Origin: Polaromonas sp.
GTDB taxonomy: Bacteria; Pseudomonadota; Gammaproteobacteria; Burkholderiales; Burkholderiaceae_C
Direction: 5' to 3'
Assembly: GCA_028291985.1 (NCBI GenBank)
Contig: JAQGNE010000070.1
Coordinates: 185,105-249,104, forward strand
Length of the DNA stretch: 64,000 nucleotides
The first letter of the stretch is position 1, and each line of letters begins with the position of its first letter. Positions 53,063 through 61,723 of this stretch are shown here, one piece after another. The position numbers and the translations under genes are program-made. The notes under the pieces are model-generated. The model was not told the DNA's origin, did no database searches, and worked only from the letters and a program-made list of their open reading frames with translations.

Positions 53063-54559
53063 TCACCGCGGCACCAAGAACACGGATTTTTCAACCAGTT
53101 CCGCAGCGCGCATGCCCTGTGAGGAAATAACAAAGTTGATGGGATGTGAGCCGGCACCGGCGGCTTGCGGCGGCAGCCGCACCCGCACGGGCACCCAGCG
53201 CGAATCCGCAGGCCCCACTGTCACGACCGTATCGGAGGCAATTGAAGCGCCCTTGATGCCCTCTACCGCCAGCGCATAGTGCTGCTCGACCTCGGTGGCG
53301 TTCATGACCTGGAGGCGGTAGACGTTTTCGATCTCGCCCTGCCCTACCATGCGTGCCATGGCGCCGCGGTCACGCACCACATCTACCCGGAAAGGCTTGC
53401 GCGCCATAAGGCTCCAGGCCATGGCAGCAACCACCACCAAAAGCACCGTCGTGTAAATCAGCACCCGCGGCCTGAGCACTCTGGCAAACATTCCCCGGCG
53501 TGAGAGTTTTTGCTCCATCCCATTTTGCGTGCTGTTGCGAATAAGCCCGGGCGGGTAATGCATCTTGTCCATCACGCCGTCGCACACATCAATACAGGCC
53601 GAGCAGCTGATGCACTCGTACTGCAGGCCATTGCGTATGTCGATACCGGTCGGGCATACCTGCACGCATAACCCGCAGTCAATGCAGTCGCCAAGCCCCT
53701 TGCCGCGGTAGGCCGCTGGCGTGTCACTGCGCGGGCGTGAACCGCGTCCTTCTCCCCGTTCAGCGTCGTACGTCACAACTAGCGTGTCACGGTCAAACAT
53801 GGCGCTTTGAAAGCGCGCATAAGGGCACATGTACTTGCAGACCTGCTCGCGCATCCACCCTGCGTTGCCATAGGTGGCAAAACCGTAAAAGAGCACCCAG
53901 AAAAGCTCCCACGAACCCAGGCTGAACTGCGCGGCCGCGGTCGCGAGCTCCCGGATAGGCGAGAAGTAACCGACAAAGGTAAATCCCGTCCATAAACCAA
54001 TCAACAGCCATAGCGTGTGCTTGACCGTCTTGCGCGTGATGCGCGAGACGCCCCACGCCGATTGGTCCAGCCGCATGCGTGCGATACGGTCGCCCTCTAC
54101 CTTGCGCTCCACCCACATGAATATTTCGGTATACACCGTCTGAGGGCAGGTGTAGCCGCACCACAGCCGCCCTGCGACGGCCGTGAACAAAAATAGCGCC
54201 AGTGCGCTTACAACCAGCAGGCCGGTAAGGTAGATGAGGTCTTGGGGATACAGCACCAGGTCGAAAATATAAAAGCGCCGTGACCCCAGGTCGAACAGCA
54301 TGGCCTGGCGGCCGTTCATCGACAGCCAGGGCAGGCCGTAAAAGACCAGCTGCGTTGCCCACACCATAGCCCAGCGCCAATGGCTGAACCAGCCCGACAC
54401 TGCCTTGGCATAGATTTTCCGCTCTGCCTGGTAGAGCGAAATAACCTCGGTTGAGTCCAGCGCTTGAGCCCCAGCCGGATTGCCTGAAAACGCCGTCCCC
54501 GCCACCGCCACGATGGGAATGACGCGCCTTGCGGTGGCCTGACTGGACAGCTTTGTCAC
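53063..54559 (-). CDS. ccoG: Cytochrome c oxidase accessory protein CcoG (FixG)
   Basis: A 498-residue membrane ferredoxin-type protein. Hydrophobic helices lie near residues 60-80, 110-130, 185-205, 220-240 and 365-385. Two [4Fe-4S] motifs follow one another: CIDCGLCVQVCPTGIDI and CISCSACIDVCD. An RLWCGYTCPQTVYTEIFMWV segment carries further Cys. A C-terminal immunoglobulin-like domain is typical. It is a copper reductase needed for cbb3 assembly. It begins 11 bp after ccoP and ends the operon core. Confidence 0.96.
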   Translation of the reverse strand: MTKLSSQATARRVIPIVAVAGTAFSGNPAGAQALDSTEVISLYQAERKIYAKAVSGWFSHWRWAMVWATQLVFYGLPWLSMNGRQAMLFDLGSRRFYIFDLVLYPQDLIYLTGLLVVSALALFLFTAVAGRLWCGYTCPQTVYTEIFMWVERKVEGDRIARMRLDQSAWGVSRITRKTVKHTLWLLIGLWTGFTFVGYFSPIRELATAAAQFSLGSWELFWVLFYGFATYGNAGWMREQVCKYMCPYARFQSAMFDRDTLVVTYDAERGEGRGSRPRSDTPAAYRGKGLGDCIDCGLCVQVCPTGIDIRNGLQYECISCSACIDVCDGVMDKMHYPPGLIRNSTQNGMEQKLSRRGMFARVLRPRVLIYTTVLLVVVAAMAWSLMARKPFRVDVVRDRGAMARMVGQGEIENVYRLQVMNATEVEQHYALAVEGIKGASIASDTVVTVGPADSRWVPVRVRLPPQAAGAGSHPINFVISSQGMRAAELVEKSVFLVPR

Positions 54560-54570
54560 ACCGGTTTCTC

Positions 54571-55641
54571 CTACCGGGTTTTGGGTGCGGCAGCTGGCGT
54601 AACCACAGCTCGGCGTGCTGCGGCAGCGGGCGCCGCCGGCTGGCTGGTGTCAGCGGAGCTGGCCGACACCGTCAAGGCTCCGGCGGGGGCCACGTTAGCA
54701 GCCGCAGCAACAGGCGCTACCGCATTGCTGCCCGACAGGCTGTACACATAAGCGGAAACCACGCGAATCTGGTCAGGCGTCAAAATCGCGCTTTGAGCGG
54801 GCATCACATTGATCTTGCCGCTCTTGATGATGCTGATGACGGCCGCCTCGCCCCAGCCGTGCAACCAGTAGTCGTCGGTCAGGTTGGGAGCGCCCAAGGC
54901 CTTGTTACCCTTGCCGTCAACGCCATGGCACGCCGCACAAGCCGCAAACCGGCTTTTTCCGGTAAAGGCCTTGATCTGGTTGTGCGGGCTTCCTGACAAC
55001 GACAACACGTAATTGGCCAGCTCGCTCAGTTCGGCCTCGCCGCCAACTGCCACTGCCATGGCCGGCATCACGCCCGTGCGGCCGTTGGTCACGGTGTCCA
55101 CAATGTGCTCGGCATTGCGGTGGCCCAGCCATGCTACGTTGGGGCCGGTCAGGTTGGGGTATGACTTGCTGCCACGCGCATCAGAGCCGTGGCACTGGGC
55201 GCAGTTGTTCATAAAGACCCGCTCACCCACCGATACAGCGCGGGCATCCTTTGCCAGCACGTCAACCGGCAATTTTGAAAACGCCGCGTACAGCGGCGCA
55301 ACGTCAGCGCTCAACTGCGCCACATCACCCCGATGCTCGCCCTCGGTTGACCAGTTCATGAGACCTTTGAAGCTGCCCAGTCCGGGGTACACCACCAGGT
55401 AGGCCAGAGACACCACCACGGTGATGATGAAAAGCCACATCCACCAGCGCGGCAGCGGGTTATTGAGTTCACGCAGGTCCTCGTCCCACACATGCCCGGT
55501 TGTGTTGTCGCTCACCGCACCCGGCACGGTCTTCACGACCGCCTTTCCCGCGACCCAAAGCAGCCAGGCACAGGCCAGTATTGAAACAATGCTGATACCG
55601 GCTACGTACCAGGGCCAGAACCCGCTGGTGAAATCACTCAT
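54571..55641 (-). CDS. ccoP: cbb3 oxidase diheme subunit CcoP
   Basis: A 356-residue subunit. Two N-terminal hydrophobic helices (near residues 10-30 and 70-90) anchor it. Two heme c sites are CAQCH (in MNNCAQCHGSDARGSKSYPN) and CAACH (in AACAACHGVDGKGNKALG). The C-terminal extension of about 55 residues is Ala/Pro-rich. It is an electron donor to CcoO/N. It lies 22 bp after ccoQ. Confidence 0.97.
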   Translation of the reverse strand: MSDFTSGFWPWYVAGISIVSILACAWLLWVAGKAVVKTVPGAVSDNTTGHVWDEDLRELNNPLPRWWMWLFIITVVVSLAYLVVYPGLGSFKGLMNWSTEGEHRGDVAQLSADVAPLYAAFSKLPVDVLAKDARAVSVGERVFMNNCAQCHGSDARGSKSYPNLTGPNVAWLGHRNAEHIVDTVTNGRTGVMPAMAVAVGGEAELSELANYVLSLSGSPHNQIKAFTGKSRFAACAACHGVDGKGNKALGAPNLTDDYWLHGWGEAAVISIIKSGKINVMPAQSAILTPDQIRVVSAYVYSLSGSNAVAPVAAAANVAPAGALTVSASSADTSQPAAPAAAARRAVVTPAAAPKTR

Positions 55642-55663
55642 GGATGGGCTTTCATGTCAGTCG

Positions 55664-55804
55664 TCAGTCGCCAGACTGGAATGGCAGTTGCGCGGCTTCG
55701 TCAAAACGCTTCTTTCTGGACGGCAGATAGGCCCAGACCAAGATGCCCACAAAAGACGCAAACGCGGCCACCGTGACGATGGCGCGCAACAGGTTGATGT
55801 CCAT
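55664..55804 (-). CDS. ccoQ: cbb3 oxidase small subunit CcoQ
   Basis: A 46-residue protein, MDINLLRAIVTVAAFASFVG with the helix continuing as ILVWAYLPSRKKRFDEAA. One hydrophobic helix is followed by the basic patch SRKKRFDEA, typical of CcoQ (FixQ). It lies between ccoO (13 bp) and ccoP (22 bp). CcoQ stabilises the assembled oxidase. The gene is too short for many gene finders. Confidence 0.93.
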   Translation of the reverse strand: MDINLLRAIVTVAAFASFVGILVWAYLPSRKKRFDEAAQLPFQSGD

Positions 55805-55817
55805 GTGATGAATCTTT

Positions 55818-56423
55818 TTATTTCAGTGCCAGGCCAAGGCCCTGCAAATACGCCACCATGGCGTCCAGTTCTGTCTTGCCCGCCAGCTGGGCTGGGGCAC
55901 CAGCGATTTCAGCGTCGGTGTACGGCACGCCAACTGTGCGCAGTGCGCGCATGTGCTGCTGGATGGAGCCGGCATCAGCGGGCGTTTTTTCAAGCCACGG
56001 GTAAGCCGGCATGATGGACTCGGGCACCAGGTCGCGCGGGCTGATGAGGTGCAGGCGCTGCCAGTCGTCGCTGTACTTGCCGCCGACACGGTGCAAATCA
56101 GGCCCCGTGCGCTTGCTGCCCCACTGGAAGGGGTGGTCGTAGACAAACTCTCCGGCCACCGAGTAATGTCCATAACGCAGCGTTTCGGCCACCAGCGGGC
56201 GGATCATCTGTGAGTGGCAGTTGTAGCAACCTTCGCGCACGTAGATATCACGCCCTGCAATCTGCAATGGCGAATCAGGCAGCAAGCCCTTGACGGGCTG
56301 CGTGGTGGATTTCTGAAAAAAGAGCGGAACGATCTCGACCAGCCCTCCGACGGCGACAACCGCGAGGATCAGCACAATCAGCAGAAAGTTGCTGGTTTCG
56401 ACTTTTTCATGGGAGAAGGGCAT
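55818..56423 (-). CDS. ccoO: cbb3 oxidase monoheme subunit CcoO
   Basis: A 201-residue subunit with one N-terminal hydrophobic helix (residues about 13-32). A single heme c site is CYNCH ([20 protein letters not shown]), and MPAYPWL supplies the distal Met. The length is normal. It passes electrons from CcoP to CcoN. It lies 52 bp after ccoN. Confidence 0.97.
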   Translation of the reverse strand: MPFSHEKVETSNFLLIVLILAVVAVGGLVEIVPLFFQKSTTQPVKGLLPDSPLQIAGRDIYVREGCYNCHSQMIRPLVAETLRYGHYSVAGEFVYDHPFQWGSKRTGPDLHRVGGKYSDDWQRLHLISPRDLVPESIMPAYPWLEKTPADAGSIQQHMRALRTVGVPYTDAEIAGAPAQLAGKTELDAMVAYLQGLGLALK

Positions 56424-56475
56424 GGGTTGTGTTCAATCCTGACGAGGGGCGTGGTTCAGTGGCAGACAGCCTGGT

Positions 56476-57960
56476 TCATGCATGGGCCAGCACGGCGGGA
56501 ATCGGGCTTTCAGACCGTTTGCCGCCCAGCGCAGTCATGGCAACGTTCCAAGCCATGAGCACCATGCCCGCCAGATACAAAACCCCGCCCATAAACCGCA
56601 CCACATAAAACGGGAAGGTAGCTTTGACGCTTTCCACAAAGGTGTAGGTCAGCGATCCGTCAGGATTGATGGCGCGCCACATCAGGCCTTGCATCACGCC
56701 GGCAATCCACATCGCAGCGATGTAAAGCACGATGCCGATAGTGGCCACCCAAAAGTGAATTTCAATGGCCTGGATGCTGTGCATGCGGGTGCGGCCAAAC
56801 ATGCGGGGTGCCAGGTAGTAAAGCGCGCCCATCGAAATAAACCCCACCCAGCCCAGCGTGCCGCCGTGCACATGGGCGATGTTCCAGTCGGTGTAATGAG
56901 ACAGCGCGTTGACGGTCTTGATCGACATCATCGGCCCTTCAAAAGTGGCGATGCCGTAGAACGAAAGTGCCACGATCATGAAGCGGAGAATCGGGTCCTC
57001 ACGCAGCTTGTGCCACGCGCCCGACAGCGTCATCACACCGTTGATCATGCCGCCCCAGCTGGGCGCCAGCAGAATGAGCGAGAACACCATGCCCAGCGAC
57101 TGCGTCCAGTCAGGCAGTGCGGTGTAGTGCAGATGATGCGGGCCGGCCCACATGTAAGTGAAGATCAGCGACCAGAAGTGAACGATGGACAGCCGGTACG
57201 AATACACCGGCCGCTCGGCCTGCTTGGGTATGAAGTAATAAACAATACCCAGAAAACCTGCGGTCAGAAAAAACCCGACGGCGTTGTGTCCATACCACCA
57301 CTGCACCATGGCGTCCTGCACGCCGGCGTAGACCGAATAGCTTTTCATCCAGCCGGCCGGCACCACCGCCGCATTGACGATATGCAGCAAGGCCACCGCG
57401 ATGATGAACGAGCCGTAAAACCAGTTGGCAACATAAATGTGCCGCACCTTGCGGATGCCAATGGTGCCAAAGAAAACAGTGGCGTAGGCAATCCAGGTCA
57501 GCGCGATCAGAATGGCAATTGGCCATTCCAGCTCGGCGTATTCCTTGCCCCTGGTGTAACCCATGGGCAATGAAATTGCCGCTGCCACGATGACGCCCTG
57601 CCAGCCCCAGAAATGAAACGCCGCGAGCTTGTCAGAGATGATGCGGACCTGGCAAGTGCGCTGCACCACGTAGTAGCTGGTGGCAAAGAGCGCACAGCCG
57701 CCAAAAGCAAAAATGGCGGCGTTGGTATGCAGCGGCCGCAGACGCCCGAAAGACAGCCAGGAAATGCCGAAGTTGAGCTCCGGCCAGGCCATTTGCGCCG
57801 CGATAAACACACCAACGAGCATGCTGACCACGCCCCACACCACGGCCATCACTGTGAACTGGCGAACCACCTTGTCGTTATAGACCGTAGATCGTGATGC
57901 GGCCCATACGCGTCGGGTTGACGGTATCGGGACTGACAAGCCGGGGAGTACTGCGCTCAT
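56476..57960 (-). CDS. ccoN: cbb3 oxidase catalytic subunit CcoN
   Basis: A 494-residue heme-copper oxidase subunit with about twelve hydrophobic helices. It holds the heme b and heme b3-CuB His residues, visible in [24 protein letters not shown] segments (His in [10 protein letters not shown]), [20 protein letters not shown] and [16 protein letters not shown]. The start at 57960 has AAGG upstream. The subunit reduces O2 to water at high affinity. A perfect FNR box lies 60 bp before it. Confidence 0.97.
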   Translation of the reverse strand: MSAVLPGLSVPIPSTRRVWAASRSTVYNDKVVRQFTVMAVVWGVVSMLVGVFIAAQMAWPELNFGISWLSFGRLRPLHTNAAIFAFGGCALFATSYYVVQRTCQVRIISDKLAAFHFWGWQGVIVAAAISLPMGYTRGKEYAELEWPIAILIALTWIAYATVFFGTIGIRKVRHIYVANWFYGSFIIAVALLHIVNAAVVPAGWMKSYSVYAGVQDAMVQWWYGHNAVGFFLTAGFLGIVYYFIPKQAERPVYSYRLSIVHFWSLIFTYMWAGPHHLHYTALPDWTQSLGMVFSLILLAPSWGGMINGVMTLSGAWHKLREDPILRFMIVALSFYGIATFEGPMMSIKTVNALSHYTDWNIAHVHGGTLGWVGFISMGALYYLAPRMFGRTRMHSIQAIEIHFWVATIGIVLYIAAMWIAGVMQGLMWRAINPDGSLTYTFVESVKATFPFYVVRFMGGVLYLAGMVLMAWNVAMTALGGKRSESPIPAVLAHA

Positions 57961-58019
57961 GTAAAACACCTTATGGCTTGAATGAGCTAGCAGTTTGCGC
58001 GCACCGCGACAGCGTTGTA

Positions 58020-58033
58020 TTGATATGGATCAA
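58020..58033. promoter_or_regulatory. Perfect FNR box upstream of ccoN
   Basis: TTGATATGGATCAA is an exact TTGAT-N4-ATCAA palindrome. Its centre is about 66 bp before the ccoN ATG, inside the ccoS-ccoN gap, so ccoN has its own oxygen-controlled promoter. Confidence 0.92.
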
Positions 58034-58042
58034 GCTTGCCGG

Positions 58043-58261
58043 TCAGGCCGCCCCTTTTTTCTGGCTTTGACCATCAGCATCTGCGGGCCGCAGGGTTGCG
58101 CTGTCGACAGCAGCGTGATCGCCAGGCGCGTCCTGCAAGATACGCTGACCTTCTTTTTCGACGTCATCGAACTGTCCAGACCACACCGACCAGGCCAGAA
58201 GCGCCACGACGCCCAGCGCCAACAGCACCGAGACCGGAACAAGCAGAAAAAGTATGTCCAT
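58043..58261 (-). CDS. ccoS: cbb3 oxidase assembly protein CcoS
   Basis: A 72-residue protein, MDILFLLVPVSVLLALGVVA, with one hydrophobic helix and then WSVWSGQFDDVEKEGQRIL, the CcoS hallmark. It is needed for heme b and copper insertion into CcoN. It lies 13 bp after ccoI and ends 82 bp before ccoN. Confidence 0.94.
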   Translation of the reverse strand: MDILFLLVPVSVLLALGVVALLAWSVWSGQFDDVEKEGQRILQDAPGDHAAVDSATLRPADADGQSQKKGAA

Positions 58262-58274
58262 CAGCGCGCTAGTC

Positions 58275-60674
58275 TCAGGCAGAGGCCGGTGCTTTTATGG
58301 GGCCAGTGCTGTTGTCAGGATCGATGCGGGGGCCGGTGCCCGAGGGCGCTACGCCTGCGGCGCCCAGGCGCGCTGCGTTACCGATGACCAGCAGCGAACT
58401 CATGGCCATGCCCAAACCCGCCAGCCAGGCCGGCATATAGCCGGCAACGGCCAGCGGCACACACAAGGCGTTGTAGCACGCAGCCCACCACAGGTTCTGC
58501 CGCACAATGCGCATGGTTTTTTTGGCCTGGATCAGCATCGCTGGCAGCATTAGCAACTGACCATCAGGCATGACAAAGTCGGATTGTGCTTGCGCCAGCG
58601 GCACCGCCGAGCCGATGGCTACCGAGACATTCGCACTGGCCAGCACCGGCCCGTCGTTGAGCCCGTCGCCCACCATCAGCACGCGGCGGCCTTTGCGCTG
58701 CAAGGCGGCCAGGCTGGCGAGCTTGGATTCGGGGCTGCAGTTGCCTTGCGCATGAGGGATGCCCAGCGTTGCCGCCATGCTGGACACCGCATCCTGCCGG
58801 TCGCCCGACAACATGCGCACATCGAGGCCGCCCGCCTGAAGCGCCGCCACGGACCGGAGCGCATCGACGCGCGGCGCCTCGCCCAGTTCGAACCGGGCTA
58901 CCAGGCCCGACTCATCCGCAAGGTAGACCCGCAGGCCACTCCCGCCCATGTCTGGTACCTGGCAAAAGCGCGCGTTTCCCAGCCGCAGCCGGCCGCTACA
59001 GCGGGCAGTGGCTGAAGGCTCCACAAGGCCGTGCACGCCCTGACCGGCGACTTCGGCAACCGCTGTAATCTGGTGGGCCGCGTCAGCTGGCAGGGCCGGG
59101 TTGGCGTTGCCTGCGGCCGCCAGCGCACGCGACACCGGATGAAGCGATTGAGCGGCCAGTAGGCAGGCCCATTGCAGGGCCTCTTGCGCACTGAGGCCCT
59201 TGCGGACATAAGCCGTGGTGCAACCTGCAGTGGCGTGGGTCAGCGTTCCGGTCTTGTCAAAAACGACGGTGTCGATGGCGGCCAAGGACTCGATGGCCTG
59301 CAAACGGCGCACCAGAACCCCTTGCCTGGCCAGCCAGCCGGCAGAGGTGAGCATCGCGCTGGGTGTGGCCAAAGACAAGGCGCAGGGACAGGTCACCACC
59401 AGAACGGCGACTGCAGCCATCAGCGCGCGCGCCGGGTCGTCCTGCCACCAGAAAGCCGCCGCACCCACGGCGGCCAGCAGCACAAACGCAAGAAAAGGCC
59501 GCGCAGCCCTGTCTGCCAAAACGGCCAGGCGCGGCTTGTCCACCGACGCCTGCTCCATCAGCGCCACGATCTGTGCGTAACGCGTGGCACTGCCCAGTTG
59601 GTCAACACGAACCAGCACCGGCTGCGACAGGTTGTAGCTGCCGGCCAACACCGACGACCCTGCAGGGCGCGCGACCGGGCGCGATTCTCCCGTCAGCAGC
59701 GCTTCATCGGCCAGCGTGTGGCCGGACAGCACCGTGCCATCGGCTGGAAAAGCCTCGCCCGGCAGAATGCGGACGGTGTCGCCACACTGCAGGCTGCGCA
59801 CCGCGACGCGCACACAACTGCCGTCCGCCAGTTGCCGCTCAACGCTGGCCGGCAGGCGCCGCATCAGCAACTCCAGCGAGCCGGCGGTGCGCTGCCGCAG
59901 GCGCTGCTCCAGCCAGCGGCCCGTCAGCAAAAAGAACACAAACATGGTGAGGGAGTCGAAATACACCTGGCCGCCCCACCAGCCGCGCGGCTCGAACGTG
60001 GCGGCAGTGCTGATCGCAAAGGTCATCGCAATGCCCAGCGCTACTGGCAGATCCATCCCGATGCGGCGCTGCCGCAGGTCGCGCAGCGCATGCTTGAAAA
60101 AAGGACTGCATGAAAAAAGCACCACCGGCAGCGTTAGAACCCATGACGCCCAGCGCAGCAGCTGGTCAAGGTCGGGGGTGATCTCGCCAGCCGCCGTAAA
60201 GTAGGCCGGCGCGGCGTACATCATGACCTGCATCATGCAAAAACCGGCCACCAGCCATCGCCACAGCACCAGGCGTGCATCCTCGCGCCCGCTGTCAGGC
60301 GCCAACACATCGGCAGCCGGTTGCAGCGTAAAACCAGCCGCCTTGGCAGCTAGTATCCACTTCGACGGCAGAGTCTGATCAGGGCTCCAGGTGATGCTGG
60401 CGCGCCGGCTGCTGGCGCTGACCCGTGCAGAGTTCACGCCCGGCAGGACCAGCAAGGCTTCTTCAAGCGCCAGCGCGCAGCCAGCGCAACGCATGCCCTG
60501 CACCAGCAGCTGGGACTCCCATACCGGCGCTCCATTGGGCAAAGGCTTGCAGGGCTTGCTGAAAGTTTTCCACTCGTCCTGCTCGTCATACACCGAAAAA
60601 TGATCGTCCAGCGCCGCGCCCGCTGCTGGGGGCGGCGTCAAAACGGAGCTGGGCAAAAACGCGGCAGCTGGCAT
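58275..60674 (-). CDS. ccoI: Copper-transporting P-type ATPase CcoI
   Basis: A 799-residue P1B-type ATPase. The N-terminal HMA domain has GMRCAGCALALEEALLV (CxxC). The ion-binding helix motif is VTCPCALSLATPSAML. Phosphorylation is at DKTGTLTHA, the ATP site is GDGLNDGPVLASANVSVAIG, and eight hydrophobic helices are expected. FixI/CcoI enzymes send copper to the cbb3 oxidase in the periplasm. It is first in the ccoI-ccoS pair. Proteins of this family also carry an extra zinc-like N-terminal segment, which is present here (Cys near SKPCKPLPN). Confidence 0.95.
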   Translation of the reverse strand: MPAAAFLPSSVLTPPPAAGAALDDHFSVYDEQDEWKTFSKPCKPLPNGAPVWESQLLVQGMRCAGCALALEEALLVLPGVNSARVSASSRRASITWSPDQTLPSKWILAAKAAGFTLQPAADVLAPDSGREDARLVLWRWLVAGFCMMQVMMYAAPAYFTAAGEITPDLDQLLRWASWVLTLPVVLFSCSPFFKHALRDLRQRRIGMDLPVALGIAMTFAISTAATFEPRGWWGGQVYFDSLTMFVFFLLTGRWLEQRLRQRTAGSLELLMRRLPASVERQLADGSCVRVAVRSLQCGDTVRILPGEAFPADGTVLSGHTLADEALLTGESRPVARPAGSSVLAGSYNLSQPVLVRVDQLGSATRYAQIVALMEQASVDKPRLAVLADRAARPFLAFVLLAAVGAAAFWWQDDPARALMAAVAVLVVTCPCALSLATPSAMLTSAGWLARQGVLVRRLQAIESLAAIDTVVFDKTGTLTHATAGCTTAYVRKGLSAQEALQWACLLAAQSLHPVSRALAAAGNANPALPADAAHQITAVAEVAGQGVHGLVEPSATARCSGRLRLGNARFCQVPDMGGSGLRVYLADESGLVARFELGEAPRVDALRSVAALQAGGLDVRMLSGDRQDAVSSMAATLGIPHAQGNCSPESKLASLAALQRKGRRVLMVGDGLNDGPVLASANVSVAIGSAVPLAQAQSDFVMPDGQLLMLPAMLIQAKKTMRIVRQNLWWAACYNALCVPLAVAGYMPAWLAGLGMAMSSLLVIGNAARLGAAGVAPSGTGPRIDPDNSTGPIKAPASA

Positions 60675-60784
60675 GTATCAAGACTAGCGGGGCCTGACGG
60701 CGCGCGCCTTGACATAGCGCAACGGCATGACAAATAAGCGCCCGCTGCGCGGCCTGTCAGCAGCGTTAAGTTGAACAGCAAAAC

Positions 60785-60843
60785 GCAATTATTTCGATAG
60801 CACACAGCCCTCGTCTATGTTGGGCTGGAGGCCAATTTAATAT
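60785..60843 (+). repeat. Two-hairpin interspersed repeat, copy 9
   Basis: GCAATTATTTCGATAGC (60785-60801) is followed by AGCCC...GGGCT pairing, then GGAGGCCAATTTAATATG. It is a clear match to the consensus. Confidence 0.85.
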
Positions 60844-60947
60844 GTATTTTTTAAAAAACCCTGAACGCTAGCCACCACCACCGCAGCTGCCTGATGCATG
60901 CTGCATGCTGGTGGCCCAGCGCAGCACATGTCTGCCGCCGACAAAGC

Positions 60948-60961
60948 TTGACCGGCGTCAA
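60948..60961. promoter_or_regulatory. FNR/DNR-like box upstream of usp
   Basis: TTGACCGGCGTCAA is a perfect inverted repeat (TTGAC/GTCAA). It is about 100 bp before the usp ATG. It resembles FNR/DNR sites but differs from the canonical half-site at one base in each arm. Confidence 0.55.
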
Positions 60962-61054
60962 CACATTGCCTTCGCAGAAGAGATAAGGTCTGACGCCAAG
61001 GGTTGGCGTTTCAGGGACTGCGTTTGCACAGCCCCGCCGGCTTCAGGAGACTCC

Positions 61055-61498
61055 ATGTACGAGCGCATTCTGGTTGCCACCGACGGATCAACGCTTTCGC
61101 GCAAGGCAACGCGCAGCGCAATCGCCATGGCGGCGTTAACGGGCGGACAAATTGTGGTGCTCCATGTTGTGCCACGTTACCCGGTCAGTTACTTTGAGGG
61201 CGGCAATGCCGTAGACAACAGCATGGTGGCCGGGCTTGAAAAACAATGGGCCAACGCCGCGCAGTCTGTGGTCGAGGCCGTTACCGCCAGCGCGCTGGCC
61301 AGCGGCGTCAAGGCCAAAGCCGTGATCCGGGTGTCGGATCTGGTGGCAGAAACCATCATCAGCACCGCAAAGAAAAACAGCTGCGACCTCATCGTGATGG
61401 CGTCACATGGCCGCAAGGGCATCAGGCGCCTGCTGATGGGCAGCGAAACCCTGCAGGTGCTGACACATTCGCACATTCCGGTGCTGGTGCTGCGTTAG
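61055..61498 (+). CDS. Universal stress protein (UspA family)
   Basis: A 147-residue protein from ATG 61055, with AGGAGA upstream. It starts MYERILVATDGSTLSRKATR. The C-terminal nucleotide segment VMASHGRKGIRRLLMGSETL has the HG-x9-GS form of ATP-binding USPs. USPs of this kind rise under low oxygen in related bacteria, and the FNR-like box fits that. The reading frame continues upstream, but no earlier start has a ribosome site. Confidence 0.92.
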   Translation: MYERILVATDGSTLSRKATRSAIAMAALTGGQIVVLHVVPRYPVSYFEGGNAVDNSMVAGLEKQWANAAQSVVEAVTASALASGVKAKAVIRVSDLVAETIISTAKKNSCDLIVMASHGRKGIRRLLMGSETLQVLTHSHIPVLVLR

Positions 61499-61723
61499 TG
61501 CTCAATACGGAGACCTCATCAATCATGACGGTCAGCCATTTCACATGCGGGTGATCGGGGCCTTGCGATGCCTGACGGCGGGCACGTGCCTGAGGGCTCG
61601 ATACCCTAGCCCGCACGGCGGTGTGCCATGAATGTGAGTGGCCCCGTAGTGGGGCCAACCTGTGGTGGGCCAACTAGTGACCAGAAGTGCCCCTGCGCTT
61701 ACCTGACGGCGGCAATGGGCTAC
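61499..61723. other. Convergent gap between usp and the malonyl-CoA synthetase gene
   Basis: A 225-bp stretch with a TGGCCCC/GGGGCCA hairpin (61639-61657). No T-run follows it. I see no gene here. Confidence 0.5.

Larger units (their letters stand above)
60675..61054. other. Intergenic region between ccoI and usp
   Basis: About 380 bp upstream of both divergent genes. It holds a repeat copy (60785-60843), the FNR/DNR-like box before usp (60948-60961) and no supported open frame. Confidence 0.6.

Noticed and set aside
52921..53157. Minus-strand open frame between ccoG and the FixH-like gene
   Set aside because: It overlaps the 3' end of ccoG out of frame and has no similarity.
60709..60722. 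TTGACATAGCGCAA as a FNR box for ccoI
   Set aside because: Only one half-site is good. Its right half (CGCAA) differs from ATCAA at two positions.
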